Below are positions 10,501 through 21,401 of a stretch of DNA of 64,000 bases, piece by piece (position 1 is the stretch's first letter; each line of letters opens with the position of its first letter). A model generated the notes under the pieces. That model saw nothing but the letters and a program-made list of their open reading frames with translations, was not told the origin of the DNA and searched no databases. Source of the DNA: Turnera subulata (taxonomy: Eukaryota; Streptophyta; Magnoliopsida; Malpighiales; Passifloraceae); the NCBI GenBank assembly GCA_028386065.3, contig JAKUCV010003644.1:1-64000 (forward strand), read 5' to 3'. Position numbers and translations under genes: made by a program.

Positions 10501-10893
10501 GACAGATTTTGGCCTGTATACACCACATATTGCCACACTATGATGACCTTCAAATACCCCTTCCACAATAATCCAGTTACTACCAACCATGCTCTTAGAG
10601 CAAACAAAAGTAGTAGAATCCCATAACAGGGTCAAGCCCCCTGAGTTACCGTTCGCACATACTTCAATGAAGTCAAACTGACCCCTTCCCCAGCACGCTG
10701 CGTATTCTCTATGATTCCACCCCGGACTCAAAGTCTCACAGATTAAGACGAAACTAGCATTTGTTTTAGTCACCAACTCCCTCACTTGCCTCTTCTTACA
10801 ACTCGACCCAAGACCACGAATATTCCAAGATAGAAAACTCAACATAGATAATATAGAAGAACACTTACAACCGCTGGCAGCACTCAAGCACAT
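7574..10893 (-). pseudogene. LINE ORF2, endonuclease and reverse transcriptase (5' part)
   Basis: Read on the minus strand. The start is the ATG at 10893 or, more likely, the one at 10845 before LSFLSWNIRG. Endonuclease motifs of the APE family are intact: SWNIRG, ETLS, GDLNE and SDHFPI. The RT shows PGPDGFNFGFYK, PISLV, GLKQGDPLSPFLFN and the catalytic FADD in LQFADDTLF. A frameshift near 9285 joins the first RT block to the rest. An in-frame TAG near 7911 precedes the zinc-binding RT tail (WLNVAPPKVESFCWM). The frame is then cut at 7574 by the inserted Reina element and resumes at 2284. By family it nicks target DNA and primes reverse transcription there. Confidence 0.9.
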
Positions 10894-12472
10894 GCCCTAG
10901 ACTTGACCCATTCTAAGCTCTCCTTCTCCACTAAATTCTCAATCTCTTTTTCCACGGTGCCCTCGTGGCCTTCAACTTCCCAGCCAATTTCCTTGCCTAG
11001 CTCCATGGTTTTCTGGACCTCCATCGATTTAAAAGAAACAGATGGGGAAGATGAAGCTTCATCAGCAACTCTTTCATTTCCACCTTTAATGTCTGCAACT
11101 TGGGTGCTACTGTCCCCAGTCTGAAGCGATCTAACATCCCCGCTTTTGGTTACAATTTTGTACCTTTTTAGCCTAGTGCTTCTGTTTCTCTTGGCATTGT
11201 CCAGGATTTTGGTCATGTGCGCTTGTAACATCCTCCAATACTTCCTCTCTTGGCTAGGGTGAAACGGTGACGCATTAGAGCTGGACTTGGGTAATGGACT
11301 TTCAGGTACTATGTTGGCTTCCTCAAACACTCTAGACTTCTCATGGGCCTCCTTATTACCCGTAGGGGTCTGTAGCCCATCTTGCTCGGACTGAGTCTGC
11401 AGCCCACCCAACTCTTGGCTTACCTTCCAGTGTGTGTTGGGCCCATAACTTGAGTCTTTCACGCCTGAACTGCTTCCTTCTGCACTAATAAAATATTGGC
11501 CTTATCACTTTGATTTTGATACCCATCTGTCTTCACTTTGTCATAACTCTCCCTGGTTTTTTGTTGCACCACTTTCTCCTTTGATAGATACGAGGGAGCA
11601 GCAGCATGCGACACCCCGCATGACAATCTAGCATGTGAAAATGCTGGTACCATCACAGGAGCGTCACCCAAGAACATCTGCCCTCTACCCTCTACGCCTT
11701 TTTGTGGGGCTTCATTGGTTATCATCTTACCTTTTTCCAGCTTTCTGATTACTTCCACAATTCTAAAAGGGTTAGATAGCTGTTGATTTTCTTCCACCGG
11801 AGCAAGAGTGATGTGTCGATCACCGACTTCATCCAACCCATCACGATCGCTAACCGGCGACTGAACTTCAAAGACTGAAAGTTCGAAGCACCGATCACCA
11901 ATTAGGGCTCTGTATCTTCTAAAGATGGGTTCCTTAAAAGGTGTCAGAATCTGCACTCTGGCTATCTCCATGTTACTACTACAATCAAAATCATTGGGTA
12001 GCCTAACAAACTTACCAATACGACCTGTAATTTGCCTGAAGAAGTCTTCACACCATGCGTGGGGTGGGGTGCCATAGATGTTTAGCCAACAAACTCGGTG
12101 TGTTGCGGAGTCTTTGCTCTCCCATTCCTTAAGTAAAAGGAAGTACTCCCCCAACCAAGGTACATCACCTTGAACGCAGGCCTTCATAGCAGCAATGAAT
12201 TCAAAAACTACCAAAACATACTCCCCACCTAGAATTTTCACAGTAACTTTCAACCCAGATCGGCGTTTGAAGCACCCAGCAATTGATCCAGGAGCAATAC
12301 CCTCCCTTAGAACCCCAAAAGCGCACTTCTTCATTTTATCCATACACTCTCTCTTAGGTATGAAAGCTATGTTAGCATCCGTAACTTCCACTACTTTCGA
12401 GTTAATGGATGGAGAGGTATACCCAACCGCCCGTGAGAAAGAGAGCCCCTCTCTCAGACCAGAGATCTTCCC
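10884..12472 (-). pseudogene. LINE ORF1 (DUF4283-domain nucleic-acid-binding protein)
   Basis: The first frame runs from the LINE 5' junction to 11459. Its middle contains features of the plant L1 DUF4283 domain (VCWLNIYGTPPHAW, then GRIGKFVRLP). A second frame, 11462-10884, carries a basic, serine-rich continuation and overlaps the end of the first, so ORF1 is broken by one frameshift near 11460. There is no ATG before the domain; the first internal Met lies at MDKMKKC. I see no CCHC knuckle. By family the product is the RNA-binding partner of ORF2 in a ribonucleoprotein. The second frame ends at a TGA overlapped by the first possible ATG of ORF2. Confidence 0.8.
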
Positions 12473-12473
12473 T

Positions 12474-12482
12474 TAGAATCCT
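12474..12482. repeat. Target-site duplication of the LINE, right copy
   Basis: TAGAATCCT repeats 1730-1738 and lies directly outside the LINE 5' end. Confidence 0.85.
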
Positions 12483-12759
12483 AAGACCTTCATAATTTGG
12501 TTTCATCTATTCAAGCCAATAATTTTTGATCTTCTTCTCTTTAATTTTTATATTTATCATTTATTTACTTATATTTGCACTCTATTGCCTCAAACTTTTA
12601 TTTACTCTTTCTTTTAGCCTAATCAATCTGGTCATATGTGACAATCTCTACGTAGTCTCTATGGTTTGACCTTGCATACTACGAACGTTCTGTGCACTTG
12701 TAGATTTACTACATTAGAATCCCAGAAGAAAATTAGGCTCACCCATCATGCTCATCTCA
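12483..12759. other. No gene seen; AT-rich flank
   Basis: AT-rich text with many short stop-broken frames. It may hold the left margin of the decayed LTR that becomes recognisable from about 12760. No motif, promoter or RNA gene could be supported. Confidence 0.5.
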
Positions 12760-13615
12760 ATTTATAATGTTTCCTCATGACGGAGTGCATCCACTACCTA
12801 GAGGTCATACCTTTAGGATTTTAAACTCTCCACTAGCTAGCATTTGCACGGGTTCAACTTTAGTCTTACAATCTTACAAGCTTTTCACATGCTGAAATCT
12901 AACCTACCTTTAAAACTATCCTATCTTACAGAGCAAAAGTAATCCAAGTCTTACATATGGCCTACCCTTGTAAGCATTTCAAGAGTGACTAACTCGAGAA
13001 GCAAGTATAAGCTCAAAAATATAAATCATGGTTTCAAGTTTAGATTTCATGCTTAAAATCTTCTCTAATGGCTGGGATGATCTTCATAGAGATTTACGAA
13101 CTCTTTATATAGATTCTAAGGAAGGGGCACATTCTCTAATAGCTATAATGGCGACAGAATTGACTTACTTCTCCTCCAATGATGACTCTTGCCTGTGTTA
13201 CTTTCAATTCTAGAAATGTTTTTCAGCTCCTTGATTCAAAAATCTTTTCGTTTTTGACTTGTGAGAACCACTAGACATTTTTGAAGCTTAGAAGAGAGTG
13301 GCAACGACTTCAAGGCATCTTTTCTCTCCTTTGGCAACATTCTAGACGTTGGTGGTTGGCATATAAGGGGTTGTGAGGACCACAATCTTTCGCAACAAAA
13401 ATAGATGTTGACAACTTTGGATGGTTGCTTGTACAAACCATATTCTTCAGTGAAACCAAATGTCGCCAATTTGCCTTAGTATTCAATCAACACAAACACT
13501 CACACAATACATTTTAGCATAGTTTATTAATTATTAAAACAAATAATAACTAAAGACTAAACATAGTTAAACAAAGATTAATGCTAATTGTGTTATTAAT
13601 CTCATGTTTAGGCTA
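12760..13615 (-). repeat. Decayed Sirevirus-type LTR remnant
   Basis: The order of words matches the LTR at 43928-44972 in the same orientation: a CCACTRCCTARAGG...TTTAGGATTT block near 12790, a GCACGGGTTCAACTT block, a TTTATATA...TTCTAAGGA block near 13110, and an end with TTTAGGCT at about 13608-13615. Substitutions and indels are many, and no coding region or partner LTR was found. It is probably an old solo LTR or fragment of the family at 43.9 kb. Borders are approximate. Confidence 0.45.
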
Positions 13616-14429
13616 GGGGTGAGCATTTAAAACGGTCGGTATATCCGCGTCGAAAATAGATCGGTATGAATTTTTCAAATAACCCTCAATACTGACAAAT
13701 ATCGACTTGAAAATACCGTAATAATTTTATACCGCGCCGACATGAAAACCGATAACTTCGGTTGGTATGGGTCGGATGTAGATATCAAATGGCAAAAGAA
13801 AAAAGAATTCAACAAGACTAAATTGTAAATGCATTCGTCATACAAATTATTTAAAAACATAAATATTATCTAATTACAATCACAAATATTCAATCAAATC
13901 CAATTATCATTATAAACCTTCAATGTGATTCCTTAGAAGAAAAGAAAAGTACGCACAGATCGGACTCCTATCTAGTATAATTCACAGCCGCAAGAGAGGA
14001 CCTAGCATGGCGGGAAAATAAAACGGAGTGGAGAGACAATAGAGATGAGAATCTGATACGATTTGCATCTGTAGAAGAGGGAGGGGTTGGCATGCAACCA
14101 GAAGGAAAAAAAAAAAGGGGAAGGCACCATTGAAAAAAAAGTGGGGAAGCATCAGAGATGAGGGTAGGAAATGGTATCGCGCTTGACCTGTGTAGGGAGA
14201 TTTAAGCAATAATGAAAGAATAAGAGAGTTAATAGATTATGGAGGAGGAAGAAGAGAACTCAGGGGAAGAAAAAAAAAAATCGGCTGGAAAAGATGAGGG
14301 TGGAGGTGGAGGAAAGGCAAGAGGAGGGCGAAGGTCTCGAGGTAGGCCGATAGGTGATAGGTTTTGAATAGAAAAGAAAAACTAAGGTTATGAAATAATT
14401 AGTCATATTTATAGTTTGGTCAAGTGTGA
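13616..14429. other. No gene seen; unassigned repeat-like sequence
   Basis: It starts with GGGGTGAGCATTTAAAACGGTCGG and continues with several CGGTATR/CGGTTGGTAT words, a style often seen in non-autonomous plant elements, but no matching terminal inverted repeat was found. The rest is purine-rich low-complexity sequence with A-runs near 14107 and 14270. The frames on the minus strand here match nothing known to me. Confidence 0.5.
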
Positions 14430-14939
14430 GTACTCGACCCAAAATTTTATTGGGCCTACTCACCACCTTCTTCTTAACTGTCATCCACATCTTTGGAGTC
14501 GCCATCCGAATTTTATTAGAGGGCAAAATTCTGGGAAAAAACCTTCCTTAGGCAACCGAAGACTCCTTAAGGTAACCAGTAAGCGAACCAAAAAAGTGGA
14601 CCTAGGGGTTTGTCCTGGATGGGAAGGTGTGAGGCACCCATCCATATTGGGACGAGATCATGTGCAATTAAAGATCAACATATGCCATGCACAACCAAAC
14701 GAATAACAAAAACAAAATGAAAGCAAAACAAAAATAAATAAAGATTGAGCTTGCATTTCCACCACTAGAAACTGCCTATGCACCCCCTGCAAAGGGTTCA
14801 AAGCTCACGTAGTTCTTAGCATGCATCACATATTATCATATCATCAACATCATCACGTCACAACCACAACCAAACAAGAAAATTAGAACGAGTTACCTGT
14901 TAAAGCCCTCATCTCGCTCCTACTTGCTTACCACTCTTA

Positions 14940-15110
14940 AGCAGAATTTTGGCAGAACTTCAACGGGCAATTCAGTGTAGAAGGAGGCCGAACTAGTCTC
15001 TAGTGTCAACAACAAACTTGTAGAGCTACTTCTTAGCTTTCTAGAGACTCCAAGAATGCACAATCCGACACCTACAGCTTCAGATATGATGATTTTTCTG
15101 GGACTGCCTG
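14940..15110 (+). repeat. Shared module, family A copy 1
   Basis: GAAGGAGGCCGAACTAGTCT, CTACTTCTTAGCTTTCTAGA, GACTCCAAG and CCTACAGCTTCAGATATGA in the same order as at 60228-60390. Confidence 0.75.
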
Positions 15111-15360
15111 CACATGAATTCTCTACTCGGATTCCTCCTTTCCTCCTCCACAAGTTTGCTCTAATCTTACTCATTCTCTTTCTCTTGTTCTCCTCTAACT
15201 GCTGCCTTGCTACTGCTCCTTTCCACAAAATTCCTCCAGAATTTCAACCCTTAGAAGGGTTCCTAAGCATGGAATTAGAGAATTATTCCAAGCACCTAGC
15301 TTATATGTGTATAGAGGGGGAAGAGAGAAATTGTGTCTGAATGAGGGTGAATGAGGGGTC

Positions 15361-15370
15361 CTATTTATAG
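15361..15370 (-). promoter_or_regulatory. TATA box of family A LTR, copy 1
   Basis: Minus-strand CTATAAATAG followed by GACCCC and a CT-rich tract, as in a typical LTR promoter. The second copy has ATAAATAGATCC on the minus strand at 42208-42220. This supports minus-strand orientation for the family A LTRs. Confidence 0.5.
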
Positions 15371-15381
15371 TGTTCAGGGAG

Positions 15382-16328
15382 TGATACGGCAACACTACCA
15401 GAACAAAGCTAGATAGCACCTCCTTATCAATCGAGTCACAAGGTCAGAAATCAATTCAACCAAAGAGTTTCAGCAATTACCTCTATCACGTCAAAACAAA
15501 GCAAAGTTTTTAGGCAACAATAGAGTAATAATCACTAGGAGTCTTAAACACGCCACAAGCAAATAAATTACTTGATAAGTAAACAAAATCCCTGAAATAA
15601 ACCAAGAGAATCACTCTCTCAAAGATTGAATCACTCAATCAATAAAATCTTAACGACAAATTTTATTATCAAAATATCATGTGTCATAGTAAAATAGGAA
15701 CCCCAAGGGTCCTATTTGTACTAGTCTAATACTAAACCCTAATGGACTTGGACTTGTAAAAATAATTAAATAAATTAGCACTAAACCTATGAATTGCTAA
15801 GTCGGCAGCAAGGAGCATTATTTTGGCCGACATTACAATTCAATTGTCATGATGAGCCTCTTTGTTTAAGTGGCTTGCTTGTCATTTCAATTCCTAATTG
15901 AATTGAATTAAATTGGCGCACGCATGACATCTATCCATAAGTCCACAAAATAGCTTGATTAAATAATGGGCCATGTCCATTATAATCAAATAATTAAAGA
16001 CTAAATTTGACAGCTCATTTAATTAATTAAATCATATGTCGATTTATTAATTAAATGGCCTATGGTCCTCCTGCCCAAAGACTAATTATTAGCCCTTGTC
16101 TTGAAACTCCTCCAATGTGAGCATATGAGTAGGCGTCTCCTTAAGCTCCTCTCCAAACTTAACCTCCATCTCTTCTTGAATTTTTTGTGAGTACGAATCT
16201 TGGATATGATTCGGAAAGTGAGCTTCTGAACGTGAACTTTGAGCTTGTCTTTGTTACCATGCTCCTCACTGTAACCTTTGCATGTACCATTCTCCAAGTC
16301 TCCAAGCATGCCTAGGTGATTTGCATCA
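15382..16328 (-). repeat. 3' LTR of element B
   Basis: Partner of 18229-19174. Many scattered substitutions separate the two, so the insertion is not recent. Both have the direct word pairs CTCATTTAATTAATTAAATCAT and GTCGATTTATTAATTAAATGG. Confidence 0.85.
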
Positions 16329-16343
16329 TTCCCTCCCTCCTCA
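16329..16343 (-). other. Polypurine tract of element B
   Basis: The minus strand reads GAGGAGGGAGGGAA directly before the 3' LTR start TGATGCAAATC. Confidence 0.65.
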
Positions 16344-16874
16344 AAGAGATTCGTCCTCGAATCGATACCTTAAAAATCAATAGGAGAAAATTCAGCAATA
16401 TTGAAAGTAGTATGATCATTATGCTCACCTTGCGAACCAAGATTTATGCGCAAAAGACCAAGCTTCATGCTTCTCCTTCGGGATCAAGCAACATGCAACT
16501 AGCATTAGTTTGTTCCTTCCTAAATAATAACTCAAAAGTATATATAACAAGTAATTTATGTGGATGATAACTAATAAAGTAAGAATTTAAATTACTCATC
16601 ATATTATCCAATTTAGGCACTAAAGTCATAGAAAAGGAACTTGAAACCTGATGCTCCCTTTTGATTGTAATCGGCGTCCCATGTATAGATCCATCTTCTC
16701 CTAAGGCCGGCAATCCTTTAGGACAAGCATCCGTAGGAACCTGCAAAAGAAACACATCACATCTAAAAAGACAAGGGTGAAGGTTAGATTTAAACCAAAC
16801 TTCTTTGTATAAAAGTGCAAACAAACTTTTCTTTTCCTCATGACCAACTCTCTCATCTCTTCCATTTGAGTCTT

Positions 16875-17135
16875 TTAACACAATTTCTTTTGAGGCTTCT
16901 TGTATCTCTTTTCTTCTCCCACTCTCGGCTTCCTCTTTTTTTTTTTTTTCTCCTCAAATTTGACTTCCTCTTCATTCTTCTCACACTTACTTTCTTTTGA
17001 GCTCTCCTCTCCTTTTAGTAGGCTCTCAGCCTTCCTCTCTAGCTCTCTTTTTGCAAGGCTCTCAGTCTTTTTCTCTTCCTCATTTTTCTCCCAAGCTTCT
17101 AATGCTTTTATAAATTTTTCACCATCTTGTCTCAA
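16875..17135 (-). pseudogene. Charged gag-like remnant in element B
   Basis: An open frame of 86 codons rich in Glu, Lys and Ser with the repeated unit ELERKAESLLKGE / RELERKAES. It looks like the charged hinge of a gypsy gag but has no complete domain. A similar stretch lies at about 42960-43200. Upstream and downstream the frame is broken. The function is unproven, and the T-run at 16933-16948 adds a poly-Lys tract by chance. Confidence 0.35.
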
Positions 17136-18212
17136 GTGTGTTAAACCCTCTTCAAAGGTGTCAACTTTTTCAGCTACATACTCCTTTCTTGAATATTCTT
17201 CTTGGTTCGGATAGTATCTTTGTCATTGTCGCTCCGTTCATTCATTCCGATCCTTAAGCAGCATATACAGCTCCTGCATAAGTGACATGACTTATCGCCT
17301 GCAAGTAACTGTTAGAAGAAAATAATTTCTCACCACTCCCTCACGTGTTTACTCTCTTTTTATGTTCTCTCGTGTTTGCACCCAATGGCAATAGATGTCA
17401 CACTCGCCTTTTACCTCTCTTGAATTCTCGTTGTGTTTATTCTTTGGGATCAGTAACACTTAACCAAATAACAAACAAACTTGCAGCACTCCAAGAAGAA
17501 TCAAAGATAACCTAACAAGAAAAGAAAGAATGAAAATCTAGAGGCAAAATAAACTCCACGAATAAAAGATAGTCACACACAAAGAACAATAAAATTATAT
17601 GTGAAGATTCTTGTAGTAATTGAATAATATGAGACAAAGATTGATCAATTAAAAAAGCTGAAAGAATACAAGATAATCAAATAAGTAGATAGAAAGAAAA
17701 CTTCCCAAGCTAGATATCCTAACAATCAACCCGCGAAATAATCACCGCTTATCGACTTTCTCCTCCTTCTCTTCTTTTTTTTTTGATATATATCGATTGT
17801 AACAGTTAACAAGCAATGGGTTAAAAAATCTTGTTCACAGAAATCGTCAACCCAACACAACAATCGCAATCCTTCCCTCTTTTTTTTTTTTTTTTTTAAC
17901 AACTGATGCGTCAACTATTGCAATTGACAGGAACACCCAACAGTCTTTTTTTTATATATTATAATAGAACTTTACAACACTACTTGTCGACTAAACAAAA
18001 CAACAAGACACCTTTTGTTTTCTAATAGTATAGTCGACAGTTCACAAACACTACAATTTGAAAACCAAACCAATACTAACAACATGTGCACAAGACGACA
18101 ACACAATTTCACTCCAAATTTTTTTTTTAATATAATGTCGTCAAAAATGAAGAGACGAAAACAAAAGCTAACAGCAGAAAATTAAAGGGATATGTAGTTG
18201 AAAAGATATCTA
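17136..18212. other. Internal non-coding part of element B
   Basis: AT-rich sequence with T-runs near 17777, 17880 and 18118. The segment 17310-17460 (CTCACCACTCCCTCAYGTGTTTA and the GTCACACTCGC block) matches 43500-43600. No frame of credible length is present. Confidence 0.6.
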
Positions 18213-18225
18213 GGCTCCGCTACTA
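18213..18225 (-). other. Primer-binding site of element B
   Basis: The minus strand reads TAGTAGCGGAGCC three bases after the 5' LTR. The core GTAGCGGAGC equals the variant primer site seen at 2592, 21348 and 59566. Confidence 0.6.
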
Positions 18226-18228
18226 AGA

Positions 18229-19174
18229 TGATACGGCAACAGTACCAGAACAAAGCTAGATAACACCTCCTTATCAATCGAGTCATCAAGATCAGAAATC
18301 AATTCAACCAAAGGGTTTCAACAACTACCTCTATCACCTCAAAACAAAGCAAAGTTGTTAGGCAACAATAGAGTAATAATCACTAAGAGTCTTGAACACG
18401 CCACAAGCAAATAAATTACTTGATAAGTAAACAAAATCCTTGAAATAAACCAAGAAAATCACTCTCTCAAAGATTGAATCATTCAATCAATAAAACCTCA
18501 ACGGCAAACTTTATTATCAAAATATCATGTATCATAGTAAACTATGAATCCAAAGGTCTTATTTATACAAATCTAATACTAAATCCTAATAAACTTGGAC
18601 TTGTAAAAATAATAAAATAAATTACCACTAAACCTATGAATTGCTAAGTCGGCAGCAAAGACCATTACTTTGGCCGACATTACAATTCAATTGTCATGAT
18701 GGGCCTCTTTGTTTAAGTGGCTTGCTTGTCAATTCAATTCCTAATTGAATTGAATTAAATTGGCGCACACATGACGCCTACCCTTAATCCACAAAATAGC
18801 TTGATTAAATAATGAGCCATGTCCAATATAATCAAATAATTAAAGACTAAATTTGAAAGCTCATTTAATTAATTAAATCATAAGTCGATTTATTAATTAA
18901 ATGGCCTATGGTCCTCCTGCCCAATGACTAATTATTAGTCCTTGTCTTGAAACTCCTCCAATGCGAGCACATGTGTAGGCGTCTTCTTAAGCTCCTCTCC
19001 AAACTTAACATCCATCTCTTCTTGAATTTCTTGTGAGTACGATTCTTGGATATGATTCTAAAAGTGAGCTTTTGAACGCGAACTTTGAGCTTGTCTTTGT
19101 TACCATGCTCCTCATTGTAACCTTTGCGTGTACCATTCTCCAAGTCTCCAAGCATGCCTAGGTGATTTGCATCA
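18229..19174 (-). repeat. 5' LTR of element B
   Basis: 946 bp, begins TGATACGG on the plus strand and ends TTTGCATCA. It is the direct repeat of 15382-16328. Confidence 0.85.
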
Positions 19175-19990
19175 AGTCTGGACATGGTGTTGATCTAAGG
19201 GTCAGGATTGAACCCCTAGATCCAACGGTAGATACCCAGAATCAAGAAAACACGAAAAATTCGAAAAATTGCCAAAATCGGGAGAGGTGTCTACGAGGCG
19301 CCGGCGGTCATCTCACGATGACCGCCAGGTGCTGGCGGTCCTTCCTCGAAGCCTGCCAGGTGCTGGCGGTCATGTCGCCATGTCTGCTGGCACTTGTTTG
19401 CAAAACGGTTCTTTCCTTTCCGGTTTTGATCCTCATTATTCCGGTCCAACTTGATTCTCACGCCTTTCTTAATTGGTTTTTAACCTGATTTAAGTTCCAG
19501 AAACACTCCTAACTTGTAGCCTACCCCCACCCCTTTTCCTAATTTTCCTTACTTTTTTTCCACTCCACTCCATATACCATAAACAAATAAAAACACGAAA
19601 GGAAGCCAATTAATTCTGAATTCTAACAAAAATTAGGGTTAATTTGCTGCTGAACCCTGTGTTTTTAATGGACTTGAGTTGCTGGAAGGTCCATATTCAA
19701 TTGGTTCGGGCTCCTAAATTATTTGGAACCCAAAATCATCTCAAATGGGTCAAAAATAAATAAAAACAAAAAAACAATTAAATACCCATATTTTAATATA
19801 ATTAAACCTTTAAATATATTTAACTCAGAATTAAATCATCTCATTAATTCCGAATCAAATACATTAAAAATGTAAAAGTAATAAAATATTAATTTTCCCC
19901 TAAGTTAAATTACAAAATACCCAAACTCTGGATTAAATCTTCTCATTAATCCGTAGTCACAAATATATGTGAATCTGATGATGATTAACA
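19175..19990 (-). repeat. Family A LTR, copy 1, part 2 (decayed)
   Basis: It resumes the LTR interrupted at 15381. The block CTAAGGGTC near 19195 and the arrangement of GGCGGTC and GACCGCC words at 19300-19385 match 42250-42432. Downstream AT-rich text resembles 42600-42900 loosely and fades out. The outer border is not defined; no TCAAATTTGGGTGTTCA end as in copy 2 was seen. Confidence 0.45.
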
Positions 19991-20118
19991 ATATGGTTAA
20001 TGCTAATTAATTATGTTTATTACCATAATGCTTGCACTAATATAACACATTGATCATGTTGTTATAATTTGCTTTTAAGAGCAATTAATTGTACTAATGA
20101 TTGTTCTATTATATTATA
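19991..20118. other. AT-rich flank of the Sirevirus-like element
   Basis: Short AT-rich stretch directly before the LTR at 20119. No feature seen. Confidence 0.5.
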
Positions 20119-21345
20119 TGTTAAATGAGATAACTAGATTTTGATTATGACAAACCTTTATGTAGCATCTTTTGTATCTAACCATAATTTACAGCTCACA
20201 TGAATGCTCAATCCGTGATCAAATCCTTGGAAGAAGAAGTGAGTTGGATTGGAGTTGGTGTTGGTGGACATGTGATGTCGCTTTCACCAAAAGACATCCA
20301 TGTGACTTAGCTTTGTTTAATCACTATGGGTATTGGTCAAGAAACTTAGTATCCTACCATCTCTGAAGTCTGAATCAGTGATAGAAGCTACCTTAAACGG
20401 ATCAAATGTCAGCTGGATTCAAAATTCTAGATCCAACCTAGAACTATGCTAAATAATGACAACAATGATAAAAAGTTGTTGAATGATGTGTCTCGTGCCA
20501 GAACGTGAAAGGGACAACAGGCAATATGAATGTTGACACTCTGCGTCTCGTGAGACAAACCAGCTGGATGGAAAGGGACATGCAACTACTCAAAATTTGA
20601 ACTGACACTATCCATCTTGCAGCTATAAAAAGGAGTGTTGATTCAAGGAGAAACTCAGAACTGCCATACTGAGATTCTAAGTTAGAGCAAAAGTCAGCAA
20701 AACCCTGCAGTTCTCAAGTGAAGAAAAAGAGAGATAGAAGCTTTTTCCTTGTTCATATACTTAGTAAAGTAATCTTTTGTAAAAAGCAAAGTGTTTGTAC
20801 TGAGTGATAGCTTCTCTGTATTATTTTGAGTGATTGTGTAAAAACAAAGCTTGGGTGAGCTTTGTGGTGAGTGTTTAGGATTTAAGTTGAGCCTAAGAGA
20901 AAAACTTGTATTAAGGGTTTTTGCTTGTTTGCATACTTAGTAAAGCAATCTTTTGGAAAATGCAAAGTACTTGTACTGAGGGATAGCATCTGTGTATTAA
21001 ATCTTAGGTGAGCTTTGTGGTGAGTGTTTAGGGTCTAAGTTGAGCCTAAGAGAAAAACTTGTATTAAGAGTTTTTGCTTGAAGCCGTGAAAAGCCATCTT
21101 AGTGAGAGTTAGAAATCTCTAGGGAGAATCCTTGAGTAGTGGAGGTATTCCTGCATGGCGAACCACTATAAATCGTGTGCCCAATTATCTCTAACCCTTC
21201 CTCCTTGTGTGTTAATTAGTTTGTTCATTAGTATTCTTAAACACAAATTCCAAACACATAAACACTTTGGTATTAGAGACACCAAATCGGGTTTAATCCG
21301 AAAAGGCTAATTCACACCCCTCCTCTTAGCCACTTTGGGTTAACA
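20119..21345 (+). repeat. 5' LTR of the Sirevirus-like element
   Basis: It starts TGTTAAATGAG and ends GGGTTAACA, giving the inverted ends TGTTAA/TTAACA. Near its end is TTCACACCCCTCCTCTTAG, the CCCC-rich mark also seen in the LTRs at 32505 and 43928. An imperfect tandem duplication lies at 20747-21080. Confidence 0.85.
20747..21080 (+). repeat. Imperfect tandem duplication within the LTR
   Basis: Two units of roughly 179 and 155 bp, both running from CATACTTAGTAAAG through GTGAGCTTTGTGGTGAGTG to AGAGAAAAACTTGTATTAAG. They differ by small deletions and substitutions. The duplication covers the likely transcribed part of the LTR. Confidence 0.75.
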
Positions 21346-21347
21346 AT

Positions 21348-21359
21348 TGGTAGCGGAGC
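21348..21359 (+). other. Primer-binding site, Sirevirus-like element
   Basis: TGGTAGCGGAGC starts two bases after the LTR, identical to the site at 2592. Confidence 0.75.
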
Positions 21360-21401
21360 AAGGAATCTCCATCTTTGGATTAACCTCCAGGAGACAAGAT
21401 C

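Larger units (their letters stand above)
1739..12473 (-). mobile_element. L1-type LINE, split by a Reina element
   Basis: Non-LTR retrotransposon read on the minus strand, from its 5' end at 12473 to a poly(A) tail at 1747-1739. It encodes an ORF1 protein with a DUF4283-like domain and an ORF2 with APE-type endonuclease, reverse transcriptase and a zinc-binding reverse-transcriptase tail domain. The gypsy element at 2285-7573 is inserted near the 3' end of ORF2 with duplication AAGCA. Without it the LINE is about 5.44 kb. The ORF1 frame runs open to the 5' junction without an ATG ahead of the domain, so the copy seems slightly 5'-truncated, which is common for LINEs. ORF2 carries a frameshift near 9285 and an in-frame TAG near 7911, so the copy is probably dead. 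Confidence 0.92.
14430..15381 (-). repeat. Family A LTR, copy 1, part 1 (decayed)
   Basis: From about 14700 this sequence parallels 41180-42240: the block GATTGAGCTTGCATTTCCACC, the words CTCACGTAGTTC, the shared module at about 14940-15110, and CTATTTATAG at 15361-15370. Read on the minus strand the last is CTATAAATAG, a good plant TATA box. The copy is interrupted at 15381 by element B and resumes at 19175. The start near 14430 is uncertain. No paired LTR or internal region is visible, so this may be a solo LTR. Confidence 0.55.
15382..19174 (-). mobile_element. Small non-autonomous LTR element (element B)
   Basis: Direct repeats of 947 and 946 bp (15382-16328 and 18229-19174) start TGATACGG and end TTTGCATCA, with about 1.9 kb between them. 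On the minus strand a primer-site-like TAGTAGCGGAGCC lies beside the right LTR and a purine tract GAGGAGGGAGGGAA beside the left LTR, so the element reads right to left. The internal part has only a short gag-like frame and no protease, RT or integrase. It must have been mobilised by another element. The text outside both ends rejoins into a family A LTR as judged against 42190-42260. A clean 5-bp target duplication was not found. Confidence 0.82.

Noticed and set aside
13616..13800. hAT- or CACTA-like terminal repeat (GGGGTGAGCA)
   Set aside because: No matching inverted end and no target duplication were found.
16875..17135. Lys/Glu-rich frame as a real host gene
   Set aside because: It lies inside a non-autonomous LTR element, has no intact partner domains and partly derives from a T-run.
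15377..19179. Target duplication for element B
   Set aside because: Bases outside the LTRs (GGGAG and AGTCT) do not match; only a two-base overlap is possible.
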